A stretch of 64,000 bases of DNA from Branchinecta lynchi (GCA_023053575.1 JAKZAP010000010.1:20272628-20336627), one strand, 5' to 3'; positions 10,541-22,181 are shown, numbered from the stretch's first letter. Notes: generated by a model not told the origin, from the sequence alone. Made by a program: numbers and translations.

Positions 10541-10954
10541 GTAATTTTTAATATATATTTATTTATTACCCACTTACATCAAAAAGATTAATAGTGGAGT
10601 ATAAACTTGAAGAAGGAAAAAGAAAAAACGGAAAAAGACGCAAAACAACAACTAGAGTCAACAAAACATTAATAAAACAAACGGATCAAACCGTGGTGAG
10701 GCGACAAACGCCGATACGCTGTTTCTGAGAGCTTTTTGTGTAGATCAGTCAGCTTCTCAGTAATATTCGGAAGATAAAACTTTTTAACTATCTTTCGATT
10801 CTTGTACCGCAGAGGAAGATAGAGAAGAAATTTACAGAATCGGAAGTAAGAAGATCGAATATCGCTTTAATCAGTAATTTGTTTCTAAACCTGTCGCCCT
10901 GAACACGGCCAGAGGTTTGTATCGCATCCCAAGGTATTCATAGAAATTCTGTAC
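10541..10954 (-). other. Likely 3' UTR of the unrecognised gene
   Basis: The stretch after the stop of exon Z shows no long frame and none of the repeat families found elsewhere in the window. It ends near a copy of a LINE tail at 10405-10540. No AATAAA is obvious on the minus strand; the assignment rests on position only. Confidence 0.3.
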
Positions 10955-11095
10955 CTAGACGATCGGGTCTTGTGGATCTCCGTGGTATGCGTCAGATGCC
11001 GTAAGCACGTATTTATCCGTGATATGTCGCTTAACCATTCCTGGGCTAATTACCGCAGTTTTTAATCTCTTGACATCCGGCTGGTTGAGCGGGTC
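10955..11095 (-). CDS. Terminal exon of the unrecognised gene (exon Z) with stop
   Basis: From the acceptor after a pyrimidine tract (CTTTTTTCTTTTTAATGAG) the frame runs 46 codons to TAG at 10955-10957. The peptide contains PDVKRLKTAVISPGMVKRH, then a C-terminal TASDAYHGDPQDPIV. No known domain. The sequence after the stop (10954 down to about 10600) is ordinary A/T-rich transcript-like sequence without repeats, consistent with a 3' UTR. It is assigned to the same gene as exons X and Y by strand, spacing and similar polar composition, which is inference. Confidence 0.45.
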   Translation of the reverse strand, partial: DPLNQPDVKRLKTAVISPGMVKRHITDKYVLTASDAYHGDPQDPIV

Positions 11096-12534
11096 CTCAT
11101 TAAAAAGAAAAAAGCGTATATTTTTTCAGATTATTTCAAAATTAAAATTGTAGTTTCACATGGTATTAACCCGTTCATATTTCCAAAGCTCTGGAGCACA
11201 CTAGGTAAAAAGTTACAAGGAACCTTACCCCCGAAAGAATTGCTTTAGATTATAATTCAACTGCAATCCGCACATACTATCTTGAACAAATAGTCAAATA
11301 CTAAGAATCCATGACAAGAGTAATGTGACGAATAGAGCGGCCGAAGTCTCTCGACAATTGACATGAACAAATATTACGACACTCTGAAATTTCTATCTGA
11401 CAATATATCCAAAATAGTTCGCAGAATGACACCTGCAAATCTGTTAAAATGTACTTCCTATAGATTAAGCTGTAACTTCGGGTTACAGCTTAGTCTAGTA
11501 ACTCGTCTAGTATCATGCCAAGAAGACCAAGTCCGAGTATTCGTAATTGACTTCTAAGAAGTCACCAGTCTTCTAAAGCCGCATACCGCTTGTGACAAAG
11601 AATGCATCCTTTTTACGCTGTTAAAGATTGGCAGTCTTTCACAGTCTGGGTGACGAAGAACTTTACAGAACTGATCAGGAAAATTATAAGAAATTCTACC
11701 ATCCCTGGCTTTTATATTTGCTGGACTAAGAGCCAGAAGCTCCAGCGTCACGCCGTGTTTACGACTCTCTTTGCGCGATTGTTCTATCCCAAAGATGTGC
11801 TTCGTTTATTGCTCCACACGTTATTGCTTTGGCAGCTCTAGCTCAACAGTTAAGACTCATTCGGACGAGTTTCTATAATACGGAAAACATTTGCTGAAGG
11901 TAAATCTTTTCCATGTGAGCGATAGACAAGTAATAATGCGGTCTTGATGACAAGATTATGTTTTCGCGCAGAGGGAAAAAATAGTTGTTCAAACCAGAAA
12001 ACCGGACAAAAGTAAATTCACCAGCCAACAAAAAAATATTTTGATACCATTTATGAAACCAGTAGCCTACTGATCAATGCTGCTCTCAGAAGCTAACTAG
12101 ACCTATTTTTAGTCTTTTTACCAGCACCGCCGACGAGATTCCTTCCAAGTAGACTTGAATCGTTCGAATTCTCGTCCGCTAGACTTTTTTCTAGTCGTCT
12201 TCACGAACGGAATCCTTTCAAGTCGACTGGAATTCAAATCAAAATCAAATCAAGTTCATTAATTAGCCATAATTATCCAAAAACCAATAGCACTGGCACG
12301 TCAAAGATAGAAAAACACTTGAGGTCACAATTTAAGTCAAGTCAATGAACTGTTAAAATTTGTGCAGAAGTACGGTACGAACGACATACCCGGAATGGGT
12401 ACTCGAAAGTCGAGAACATCTTAAGCGCAACCTCAACCACGCGTTTGTTCCATATAATGCATAAATACTCCTCGAGTCCAAGCTGACTGGGAAACACATA
12501 TTGAAACAATAATTAAAACGGATACGTCAGCTAC

Positions 12535-12605
12535 GATGCTTTGGTAGCGATATTTCGGCCGTTCTTGGCAAGGGTCCTCGTCAGGCTGTTCAACGTCAAC
12601 AAAGT
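12535..12605 (-). repeat. Retroelement tail motif with hammerhead-like core
   Basis: Minus strand: CTGACGA, GGACCCTTGCCAAGAACGGCC, GAAATATCGCTACC, and GTAGCTGACGTATCC. GCTAC and GTAGC can pair, and ATA (of GAAATA) with TAT. A plus-strand partner (CTGACGA..CGAAACG) follows at 12659-12695. Confidence 0.4.
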
Positions 12606-13642
12606 TGTGGAAGACAAACGAACCTGCAACCCTTCTCACCCAATTTGACGTTAGAGAGCCTGACGAGGACCCTTGCCAAAAGGGGGCGAAACGTTGCTAT
12701 CGAAGGATAGGATAGGATACTTAGGATAGGATACTTATTTTATTAATAAACACAGTTTAACTCTTCTGTATTTACATCTACTGCACTAATGGAAAAGCCT
12801 ACGTTTTTGCTGGCGTGCAGTAGTAAAGGTCGACCATTTTCTAAACACACCAACAAACAACATAATAAGTAACTAATGAAAAAAGAAAAAAAAGAAAAAA
12901 ACAGATCCCCCCCCCCCCAAGAAAACAGACCAAACTCCTTCACATTATCACCTCCAAAATTAACATATACCTCCCAACAACCCTACTCCCTTCCTACCAC
13001 CCATCCACCAATTCCTCCCTACCACCCCAACCAACCGTTCCTCCCAACCAGCCAGACCACCCTACCTACCTACCACCCCCTAACAAATAAATACATTTCT
13101 CAACCATCTTTTATTAAATATTCTTTTGCGTTGTAGCTGACGTAGGCCACAGCTTTCTAACCTACCATGAGCTAAAAACTTCTACCTCAAGAAAACCCAA
13201 AACCCCCTCCCCCCCCCCCCACCCAACAAGTAAGGACCATGAAACTTTGGTGCGAAGTTTGATCACTAGAAGACAGATATTAACTATTTTTTCAGATTTT
13301 AACGAGTAACTTTTAATATTTATTTCTCGGGTGTCCAAGCCGACCCCGTGTCCGATCCAACCCGGAGCTCCCTTATCCGTCTTATGCATTGTTCGAAGAT
13401 ATGGCGCAATGTTTCAATGATGTAGTTTCTGTTGCTACCATTATAGTCTTTGATTTCTACTTTTGTTTTGTTTTTCTTATTTTATTACTCTTCCTTCCTT
13501 GTCAGATTAGTGTATCAAACATTTCCGAGCGTCACGGATACAGAAGTGTCTGTCAGATTCTTGACCCACAATTTGAAGGTCGCGAAAACACCGTTTGTCT
13601 GTTTTTTCGAAAATTTCAAATGCCTGAAAATAAGTAGCCTAT

Positions 13643-13945
13643 CCCGATGAAAAGTTTATCTTAAAATATCACTATGAAGTAGTACGAAAAAGTAGCATGC
13701 AGTACTAACGATGCTACTACATGCTTCTACTTCAAGGCTTCCGTGTTACTGCATACTACTATATGCTACTATTAGCAAGACTGGATGCTAGTATGTCAAG
13801 ACAGGATGCTACTGGATACTATTACATAAGACTGGACCAGTCTGAGGCACATTAAATGATAGCTGAATGATAGTATTATTTGCTATTACATAGTATTTCA
13901 TGCAACTTTTTGTACTACTACGCAGGCTACAAATTTTTCATCGGG
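13643..13945. mobile_element. CCCGATGAAAA-TIR MITE, copy 2
   Basis: Clear inverted ends CCCGATGAAAAGTTTATC and CAAATTTTTCATCGGG, 303 bp. The interior repeats GATGCTACTA-type words. The sequences outside, TAGCCTAT and ATAGTAGCC, are too similar to each other by chance to fix a target duplication. Confidence 0.75.
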
Positions 13946-14904
13946 ATAGTAGCCTATAAGTACTACAATAGAATCCCAGTACAAATTTCGATACACAGAA
14001 GACGAGGCTTACGCCCTAACCATGCTGTTTTAGAAGGATGCTTAGGTTTAGGTCTGTCTTCTTGACAAAGCAGACAGACGTTATAGGAATTCACGTATAA
14101 CTACAACTTTTTCGCCCTCCGACCCTTGTGCAAAGTTATATGCAATTGCCCAGGACCTTCACGTTTCTGCCCTTGGCCATTTATCCACATTCCATCTAGG
14201 AAGAAGATTTTTTAGACCCGATTCTTTTTTTTTCTTTTTTTTTTGATCTTGTGCATTTACTACATTGAAAGCTCAGTGTATCTTTGCCTTTTCTTTATCT
14301 GTACTGCACTATTTTCCTCTTTTTAAGTGCGTAAACACAATTTCATCATCATCACCAAAGTAGCATATTACTATGTGGACAAGTGTTGCCTTCTTTTCAC
14401 TTGAACTGGTTTTGACTCCAACTCTCAAAGTCGGTCCCTTTCCGCCTTTCTTTTCGTATTCTGTTTTGCGGCAAATCGAATTTCCCGCAAATCTTCGAGC
14501 CACAACATCGACAGCCACACCGCAATTTTATGTCAAATTTGAACCAAAGCGCGAGCCACAAAAATCCTAGTTGGTTGTGGAAACAGGCTTATGGCCACAC
14601 AAAGGAGAGGGGAAACACTCTTTTTGAGCCACAACTGAGAATAATTGAGGAAGAACGCCTGAAATGCATCTTTGTATAACCATGATGGGAACACTGTAAA
14701 AACTCTCTCTCAGATCGTACTTCAGTAATTATGATCACCGAATTCGGAGATTTTCATTTCGAATTCGGAGGTTTTACACCAAATTCGGAAAGTTAAAATA
14801 CGGTGGAGGATTAAAACGATAGAAAGCAAAATACTGCAGATTTAGTTATCTAAAAGCGGAGACATTTTAAAAGTGTGGTAAAACGATAATAATAAATAAG
14901 TTAC

Positions 14905-15017
14905 CTTTGTCCTTTAGAAACAACAACTGTCTGTGACTGGATTCGGTTCCCGTTGGTTAGCTTGTGGCCAAACGCACGAGTCGTTACTGTCTTAGCAGCC
15001 ACCCTTGTTGATTCAGT
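14905..15017 (-). CDS. Internal exon of the same unrecognised gene (exon Y)
   Basis: A 113-bp open segment between acceptor TATGCTTTAG and donor AAAG|GTAACT; only phase 0 is open. It encodes TESTRVAAKTVTTRAFG and then a basic, polar stretch ending VVVSKGQ. Threonine, basic residues and asparagine dominate; no domain recognised. Phase 0 at the start fits exon X; the end is phase 2. The terminal exon at 10955-11095 is open only in phase 0, so either another exon lies between 11100 and 14900, or one junction is mis-drawn. Confidence 0.5.
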
Positions 15018-15189
15018 CTAAAGCATAGGGAATCTTTAATTATAAGTCGCAAATATCCTGGCCCAAATCAGATTAGAAATGGCGCTACTGATACACAAAA
15101 AATATGCCACAAAAGGTCATAAATTAAAACTTTTCAATTCACGACGCTTAACAGTGAATCTGTGCGAGAGGCCTGAACCATTCAGAAGA

Positions 15190-15425
15190 GATAAGTCATA
15201 GGCGTTACTAGACTAAATGTTGATCGGGATCGGGTGGGGGGGGGGGCAAGGTATTTACCGACTGGCTGGTAATTTTTTCACACAGTTTCTGCAGAAAATC
15301 GGATTTTGACGAAAAAATCAACTGTTTTCACGAAAAATAGTGGCGCTTCGCGCCGACTTGTTTATTGTTAACGACTAGCCAATTGGCGGGGGGGGCGTTC
15401 CCCTCCCCCCACGTGAAGCTCCGAG
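15190..15425. repeat. Diverged, inverted relative of the 8135-8418 element
   Basis: Starts AGGCGTTACTAG and carries GGCAAGGTATTTACCGACTGG, the complement of the 8-kb copy's right part, then AGTGGCGCTTCGCGCC, matching the AGCGCGAAGCGGCGC of that copy. G- and C-runs at both ends. Confidence 0.5.
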
Positions 15426-15759
15426 TAGTCTACTGTCGAGGAAGGTCCCCGCTATCCTCTAAATTCCGAATTAAAACCTTAGCTGTGAGACAGGTTACTA
15501 TTTTGACTAATATATCGGTCACATTCCCGTCTCCGGCCGTATTACGTTATTACATTCCCCAGATGGCCTACCCTAAAGAAGCAACAGAGGACGCCCCCCC
15601 CCCTTTCTCTCCTTACGGAATAATAGGATAGGGGATATTCTTGGATATACATGGAATCGAACGCACTTAGTGTTACGTGGCCTATAAGAGATTCCTACCC
15701 CTCTCAACGCACAAATCCTACTAACATTTATTCAAACAATGTTTACAACGGTTAGGCTA

Positions 15760-15910
15760 CGTCAGCTACGATTCTTCATCAGCGATATTTCAGCCCTTCT
15801 TGGCAAGGGTCCTCGTCAGGCTGTCAATCCTCTGGGTCAACGTCAGGGAAGGAAACAAACCTGTGTTTCCTTCCCCGGCGTTATCCGTGACGTATCCGCT
15901 TTCGTATAGC
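15760..15910 (-). repeat. Retroelement tail motif, hammerhead-like core, with facing fragment
   Basis: GTCAGCTACGATTCTTCATC..GATATTTCAGCCCTTCTTGG..CCTCGTCAGGCTG is the minus-strand form of the CTGACGA-stem-(G)AAATATC motif; GAAA is TGAA here. It is followed by GTCAACGTCAGGGAAGGAAA and its inverted form, a small hairpin, as at 31135-31300. Confidence 0.4.
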
Positions 15911-15980
15911 TGACGTATCCGTTGTAAACATTTTTGAATAAGTGTTTCAATGGGCTTAAAGAATATTTAAATCCTACTAA

Positions 15981-16285
15981 GAGCGTGTTCCACCCTTCAA
16001 ACAAAAGTTACTATTAGTTACTATTTCCGTTCCATCCTCACGAAAAGTTACTACGCTGACCGTTCCAACCTTGTCGGAATAGTAACTAATAGTTACTATT
16101 TGCTTACCATGCTCGGGAGCGTAGTAAGCGTAGTTACTACGCATCTCTGTAACGTGATTGGTCGGATTCGCCCCTGGCGTGAGATCCTGCTAGAAAATAG
16201 AAAAATCGTTCCAGCCTTGAAGGCAAAAAGCCAGAACTCGTGACGTCATGCGTAGTAACTACGGTAAGTAGGATGGAACACGCTC
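15981..16285. mobile_element. GAGCGTGTTCC-TIR MITE, copy 3 (best preserved)
   Basis: Ends GAGCGTGTTCCACCCTTC and GGATGGAACACGCTC, flanked by TAA on both sides (15978-15980 and 16286-16288), a 3-bp target duplication. About 305 bp with many TAGTTACTA palindromes and CGTGACGTCATGCG. Confidence 0.8.
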
Positions 16286-16301
16286 TAAGTCAGTCACAAA
16301 C

Positions 16302-16848
16302 CGCTAAAGCCGTTTTCACGCGTTTATGCTTTCACACAGAGCTACACAACCTCTGCGTCGCGCTTGCAGAGCTTACGCAGAAACGGCAAGGGACTATTCT
16401 TTCACATTTTTTTTTAATTACAAGTTTGATTTTTCCCTCTGTGATTTGCCCTTTGTTTTTTTTATGTGTGATCTTTTTTCTATGTTTTTTCTACTTTCTT
16501 TCTTTTCTTATACTCCATCATTTTCTCTTTCATGTACTACGGGAAAAAAATAAACATTACATTAGAAGTAAAACGCAACGCAACGTCGACGCATACGCAT
16601 CAGACTATTCGATGAAAAATGGTAGCTTTTAAGATAAACTGGAGAAAACATACTAACGATGAAGAAAAACTTAGTAATGATGAAAGAAACGAGAATTCAG
16701 CATAAGAATCCGAGAAAGGAAAACGTAAATACACATCCTGCGCGAAAGCTTGTCGCGCAGGTGTAAAAGATACGCTAGGCAACTTGTAAGCATCGCAAGA
16801 TCAACACATACGCAGCGCATCGGAACGACGCGTCAATGTGAAAATTCG
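16302..16848. mobile_element. AAAGCCGNNTTCAC-type DNA element, copy 1
   Basis: Begins AAAGCCGTTTTCACGCG and ends GCGTCAATGTGAAAATTC. It shares TCGACGCATACGCATCAGA, AACTGGAGAAAACATACTAAC and GAAAGCTTGTCGCGCAGGTG with 50709-51108. The ends are inverted but worn; no transposase. Confidence 0.65.
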
Positions 16849-17111
16849 GGCAAAAGGTCAGGTTCCTCCGGCCAGATATTCTGCACTTTCATAAGAAAGC
16901 TGGAATTTTCAAATTTAGTGTATGCAAATGATGACGGTAAAGACAATCCTGGTAGGAATCCCAATCCGTGGCCGCTGATAGCCGCTCCGCAGTTGAAGGG
17001 ACAAGAGGCAGGCCGAGATGGAGGTGCGACAAATACTGCGGCATAAAACCCGCGGACGACCCAGCGATGGCAGAAGACTGCGCCGAGGTGGGCGACGAAG
17101 CCTCACTTAAG

Positions 17112-17950
17112 AGGCGTATTCTCGCCGTTCCCCGAGAACTAACTTGAGGAATCCCCACGTTTTTGTTTGTCCCGGGGACTCACTCCACGTATTCTCGCGA
17201 GTCCTCACGGACGGGAAATGCTCCGACTACCATCACCATCATCAAAAAGGACTGCTTCTCAGATTTGGAGGGGAATTAATTTTTACTGGTGTTGGAGCAA
17301 TGAAAAACAAAACAAGAAAAACAGTCAGAATAAACAAATCCAAAAATAAAATGGATCCAGACTAACTTAAGGCGTATTCTCGCCGTTCCCCGAGGACTCC
17401 ACTTGAGGAGTCCCCGCGTTTTCTTTTGTCCCAGGGACTCACTCCCCGTATTCTCGCGAGTCCCCACGGACGGGGAATGCTCCGATTATCATCCCCGTCA
17501 TAAAAAAGGACTCCCTTTCAGATTCGGAGGGGAATCAATTTTTGCTGGTATTGGTGCAATGTAAAATTATCAAAAATAATCAGAATAAACAAAACCAAAA
17601 ATAAACTGGATCCAGACTAATTTCGTCAACTGCATATTTCTAATTCGAACAAAATCGATTTTGGAAGCATTCCCCGTGTTCTCGCTGTTTCTGTAGGCGG
17701 AGTCCGCGTGGAGTGACTCCCTCTATTCTCGCCGTTCCCTTCGATTCCCCGAGGAGTCCTCGGGGAACGGCGAGAATGCGCCTTTAGTCAACTCCGCATT
17801 TTTTTTTTTCCGAACAAAATCCATCTTGGAAGCATTCCCAGTGCTCTCGTGGTTTTCCGTGCGCGTAGTCCGCGTGCAGTAACTCCCTCTATTCACGTTC
17901 GTTCCCTTTGATTCCCCGAGGAGTCCTCGGGCAACGAGGAGAATACGCCT
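17112..17950. mobile_element. AGGCG-family MITE, host copy split by a second copy
   Basis: The left half (17112-17366) and right half (17787-17950) together make one AGGCG element: the left ends at CCAGACTAAC and the right resumes at GTCAACTCCGCA, the same place where intact copies read CCAGACTAATTTCGTCAACT. A complete copy of the same family sits between the halves. Confidence 0.85.
17370..17783. mobile_element. AGGCG-family MITE nested in its own relative
   Basis: A 414-bp complete copy from AGGCGTATTCTCGCC to GGCGAGAATGCGCCT, flanked by TTA at 17367-17369 and TTA at 17784-17786. This fixes both the true ends and a 3-bp target duplication, the size typical of PIF/Harbinger transposons. Confidence 0.88.
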
Positions 17951-17954
17951 AAAG

Positions 17955-18060
17955 TGTGTTCTCGCCTTCCCCCGGGGCTCCCACAGCGGAGTCCCCACAT
18001 TTGTGTCTGTCGCAGGGAATCACCCCCCCCCCCTTCTACGGACGGGAATGCTAGGATAAT
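17955..18060. mobile_element. AGGCG-family MITE, left-end fragment
   Basis: Continues directly after the host copy: TTCTCGCC..CCCGGGGCTCC, GGAGTCCCCAC and a poly-C run, then GGACGGGAATGCT, as in the left third of the family. A smaller piece (TCGAGTCCCCAGGGAACGGTGAGA) lies at 18530-18556. Confidence 0.6.
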
Positions 18061-18724
18061 CTAGCTCATGACTAAAAAAAAACCATCGTATTTGAGCTCT
18101 GCCAACGAGAGATATGTTTTGCTTTATTATTAAATAAATTGAACTGAAAAGCTTAACGTCAAATTTAAGAATAAATGTAATTATAAATGATCATTACAGT
18201 TTTATAAAAGGGACGATCTTTCAGAACCGGTGGGGTTTCTATTTGGGCAATAACTGATTTAGTTGTTTTGTGGAAAAGAAAGATGTTGCCTAAAAAGAAT
18301 TTCAGATACCGATATTGAGTTTAATCGTGACATAAGTGATAAGACTGATTTTGAAGAAAAAGTCAATAATTTCTTTGTAAATAGTTCAACTCATAATTAC
18401 GTAGAAAATAAAACAAAGAAACGGAAAGTAACGTGGGGGGTAACATTTAAAGAATCATCGCGCCTCCTGAATAAATTTTAACCCAAAGAAATGCCTCCCT
18501 GATCTATTCACATGGCTCCTCTCGACTTCTCTAATCGAGTCCCCAGGGAACGGTGAGATAGTGCATGTAAGACAAAGATATGTCGAGGTCACGAAATAAA
18601 CAGCATCTACTGAAATTCATCTTCGCTGAAATTCTTTAAAACGGCATCACCCAGACTTGGGCCCAGAAATATATTCCAGCCCTGTATAAAGCAGGATAAG
18701 AACTGAAACAGTATTCTACCTCAC

Positions 18725-18808
18725 CTCTTGCGGTACAGGTCCTTCCAATGTGCTAAAAGTATCGAAGTCGTTCTCGGATCGAGTGAGCTCGTCCAGATAA
18801 CTGTCGCC
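18725..18808 (-). CDS. Internal exon of an unrecognised gene (exon X)
   Basis: An 84-bp segment, open in one frame for exactly 28 codons, bounded by a textbook acceptor (TTTTTTTCTCTTTTAG) and a donor AGAG|GTGAGG. It reads GDSYLDELTRSENDF followed by DTFSTLEGPVPQE: acidic, polar, no membrane segment. Phase 0 at both ends, so it can join directly to the exon at 14905-15017. I do not recognise the protein. A possible first exon on the same strand at about 20729-20850 (starting MKTFVISLTASDF) ends in phase 1 and does not join this exon in frame. Confidence 0.55.
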
Positions 18809-19181
18809 CTAAAAGAGAAAAAAAATGATAAAGAAGAAAAAACAAATAGAATAAACAATTTATCTGCACCGGCTTGAAATTGAGTAGCCTACTGAGCGCA
18901 AATAATGATCTAAAAAACAAAACAAAAAATTAAGCCAACCCAAAAGCTGTATTCTTTCGGATCGCACCATATAATACGAACATATTATATGGTAGTAAAT
19001 GTGTACGGTTGCGTTTTTCAAGCACGTATGCTTTGTTTGTAACCGGTCATCAAGCCGGAATGATTTTTTTTTAGTAAAGTTGTTGAATCCTGAATCCTAA
19101 TTCTGTAATCACTCCATCCATTTTTAAACTCAGAGGCCCGATTTTCGTACGATTCTAACCACTCTAACACAAATTTGTTGA

Positions 19182-20016
19182 TTTTTGGGATCCCAAAACG
19201 TAAGTGGAGGGATACCTATGACATAGCAAATGTTGTCCGTCTGTCTGTGAGCACGATAACTCCCGAAGGGATGAGATATTCTTATGAACCTTGGCATGAG
19301 GATCCTTCGGGTCAAGGGAAAGGTCAAGTTCGTAGATGGGCTTTGTAGCCCTTCATTTAGGGGTGGGGGTTCAAATTAAGGGGCAAACAAACTATTTTTT
19401 AACAGCTAATGAGATAGTCGATTATGGACTAAGAAGACATGCTGAAGACGATTATGAAAACCATTTTCTCGCCGGACAAGTAGTTCGACCGGAATCCGGC
19501 CAATACCGTAAAATTTGTTAAAAGCAAAAGTTGTATTTGTAGTTGAAAAGACATGCTGAATCGCTATATGACAGTTAACTTTTACCGGGACATGTAATTC
19601 GCCTGGAATCCCGCTAAAACCTAAAATTTGAAGTTGATTAGATGTCGGATATAGGGGCAAGGAGATAAGCTGAATTCATTTTTAGCTTCATTTTTTCGCC
19701 GGATAAGTTACAGTTCCGGATTTCCGCCGGAACCGGAAAATTGGCAGAAGTAAGGCAGGAAGTTTCGATCTGTTTCGTCAAAATAGATATGACTTAGAGG
19801 GGTAAACACACATGCTGAATCCATATCTGACCTTGTTTGTTCAAGGAGTCCGAACTTGTCTGAACTTGTTTTTCTCAGATACTAATACTAAAATGGTCAA
19901 GGAATACTAGAAACGTTCAAGGAGTCTGGCGAAGACTGTATCAGTGAAGACAAGACCCAATAGTCTGGATCACATATTGAGCTTTTGGGATCCCACCGAA
20001 ACCTTTGGTCTTGTTT
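19182..20016. mobile_element. GGGATCCC-bounded repeat element, copy 3
   Basis: Both ends are present: TTTTTGGGATCCCAAAACG at the left and TTTTGGGATCCCACCGAAACC at the right (GGGATCCC at 19187 and 19987). The interior has the CGGACAAGTAGTTCG and GACATGCTGAA landmarks of the 137-bp unit, in orientation opposite to copy 2. Confidence 0.65.
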
Positions 20017-20639
20017 TACTTGCCTCGTTTTGCATAATTGGAATAATTATTGAAATAATGGTGATTCAAAAACAGTTGGCCTACGCCGTAAAATCTGTTC
20101 CTGTGTCAAACAACATTGTTTCAAGAAGAATCGAATACACTGCAAGTGATATTGTCATTCAGGTTGCGAACTAAGCTAACGAAAATTTGGCGGTGCAGCT
20201 TCGTGATAGCACGGAGAACATCAAAACCAAACACAGAAACAGGCTGACTGTAAAACATATGCCGCTAATGACGTCGAGCCGAGACTTGAAACAAATTTTG
20301 CTACGAAGCAGCCTCTAATGATTGCCTTATTGGTTTTGTGTATATTTTTACACATGTATGCCTTATCATTTATGATAATAACTATCGTCTTTTTCACGTT
20401 CTGAAACAGGGGGTACGCAATCTTTTCGAACCCTTAGGGGTACGCCTTACGGAAAAGGTTGGGAACCACTGGGTTAGACATTCACTTTTCATTTCTCCAC
20501 TTATCGTTCTCAATGAAGTCCGTCCTCAAAAATGCTAATTTATATGAGATCTGAGAAATGAGAGACGAGAACTGAGAGCTCAGAATCGAGATATAAAACT
20601 AAAATTGCAGGGTTATTCCTCACGATTAAGTTCCTTATA

Positions 20640-21060
20640 CAAATTCCATCTTAAACAAAAGGGTCCACTTTAAGCTTTGGCTGGAAATAAGCCATCCTTG
20701 CCAAGAAAGACCGAAATATCGATGAACAAAATCTCAAAACATGCCTACCTGAAACGGAAAACCAAAAGACAGAATCGGCATTTTCGCGTGCAACATCCGA
20801 GAACCAACTGAAATCGGAAGCAGTGAGGCTAATCACGAACGTCTTCATGGTCTATATTCCCTATTACTTATTCCAAGCAGGCTCATATCGCGCACACTCC
20901 TGCACTCAAATCAGGTTTAATCCAACCCTGACTTATCTTTACAGTTTTACAATGAGCTTGAGAAAACAGCAATCATTTGACATAATTTTAAAGAAATGTT
21001 AACAGTTTTCTCACCGTTTGGGCTACCAGTGACACGAGTATAGCATAATTCTTAAAGCAC
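20640..21060 (-). repeat. Retroelement-related repeat, three diverged copies in the window
   Basis: ATCAGGTTTAATCCA, TTATCTTTAC, ATTTGACATAATTTTAAAGAA and the GGGCTACCAGT block recur at 24600-24790 and 24925-25100. Each is preceded by a piece of the CTTGCCAAGAAGGGCCGAAATAT motif or its relic. A possible first exon on the minus strand (ATG at 20848, donor TTTCAG|GTAGGC near 20750) overlaps; I do not count it as a gene. Confidence 0.4.
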
Positions 21061-21287
21061 CCCTCTTTTATTCCACCGTTTTCACTCCCCCCCCCCCCCC
21101 CCCCCCCTGACGACGTACGTGGTCTATCTAACCACTGAAACCTACCAAACCTAACCACTTTATGTGATTTTTTAGCTTTTAAGCGCTAGCTGGGAGTTTT
21201 CTTGGCTACCAGTCAATACAAATTTTTGTCTTGAAAAATCATTTGAGAGGTAAGGCCAAACTTGATTCCTCTCGGAATTCTCTGCTC

Positions 21288-22056
21288 GAAACAAGATCTA
21301 AGGTTTCGATGGGATCCCACAAATCTAATATTTGATCCAGACAATCGGGTCTTGTCTTCACCACGCTAATCATCTGAGAAAACCAAGTTCAGACATCCCT
21401 CTGTAAGCCATATCTATTTTGACGATACTGACCGAAACTTCCTGCTTTACTTCTGCCAAATTTCCGGTTTCGGCCGAATTCCGAGAGAAATACTTGTCCA
21501 GCAAAAAAAAGAACAATTCAGAAACGAATTCAGCGTATCTCCTTAGCCCTATAAAGAACATCTAATAACTTCAAATAAAACTTTAACTTATAAGCTTTCC
21601 GGTTTCAACCGGATTACGGACGAATTATATGTCCGGGCAAAAAATGATTGTCATATACAGACTCAGCGTCTTTTCTCAGCCCTAAATCTATCATCTAGTC
21701 AACTTCAACTAAAACTTTCCCTTTTAACAAATTTACCAGTTTGGCCGGATTCCGGGCGAACTAGTGACCGACGAGAAAATGGTTTTCACCATCGTGTTCA
21801 GCATGTCTTCTTAGCCCATAATCAACTATCCCATTACCAGTTTACAAATATTTTGTTTGCCCCGTAATTACCCCCACCCCTAAAAGTAGAGCTACAGAGC
21901 CCAACTACGAACTTGACCTTACCCTTGACCCAAGGAATCCTCACACCAACTTTCGTCAAAATATCTCATTCCCTTCGAGAGTTATCATGCTGACAGACGG
22001 ACAACGTTTGCGATGTCATAGGTCTCCCTCCACTTACGTTTTGGGATCCCAAAAAG
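21288..22056. mobile_element. GGGATCCC-bounded repeat element, copy 4
   Basis: Same orientation as copy 2: AAGGTTTCGATGGGATCCC at the left (21311) and CCACTTACGTTTTGGGATCCC at the right (22043). The interior contains the 137-bp-unit words TTCCGGTTT, TTCAGCATGTCTTCTTA and ATCAACTTCA. A poly-C run of about 20 bases lies just upstream at 21087-21107. Confidence 0.65.
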
Positions 22057-22181
22057 ACAAAGCACGTAGCAAAACTTTCAACTAAACATAGCAAAAACAT
22101 ATCTACAGATTACACGAAGAGGGAAGATCACTGATGGTTCAGTTTACTAGCGGAAGATTTGAAACCTTCCACTCTTCTATC

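Larger units (their letters stand above)
11100..14900. other. Probable intron(s) of the unrecognised gene, partly repeats
   Basis: Between exons Y and Z. Contains two facing retroelement tails (12535-12605 and 12655-12700), the MITE at 13643-13945, a C/A-rich low-complexity stretch (12880-13090), poly-C at 12907-12918 and 13209-13220, and otherwise undistinguished sequence. A missing exon may lie here, since the phases of Y and Z disagree. Confidence 0.4.

Noticed and set aside
20729..20850. Possible first exon MKTFVISLTASDF with donor TTTCAG|GTAGGC
   Set aside because: Ends in phase 1 and cannot join exon X; the donor lies in repeat-derived sequence.
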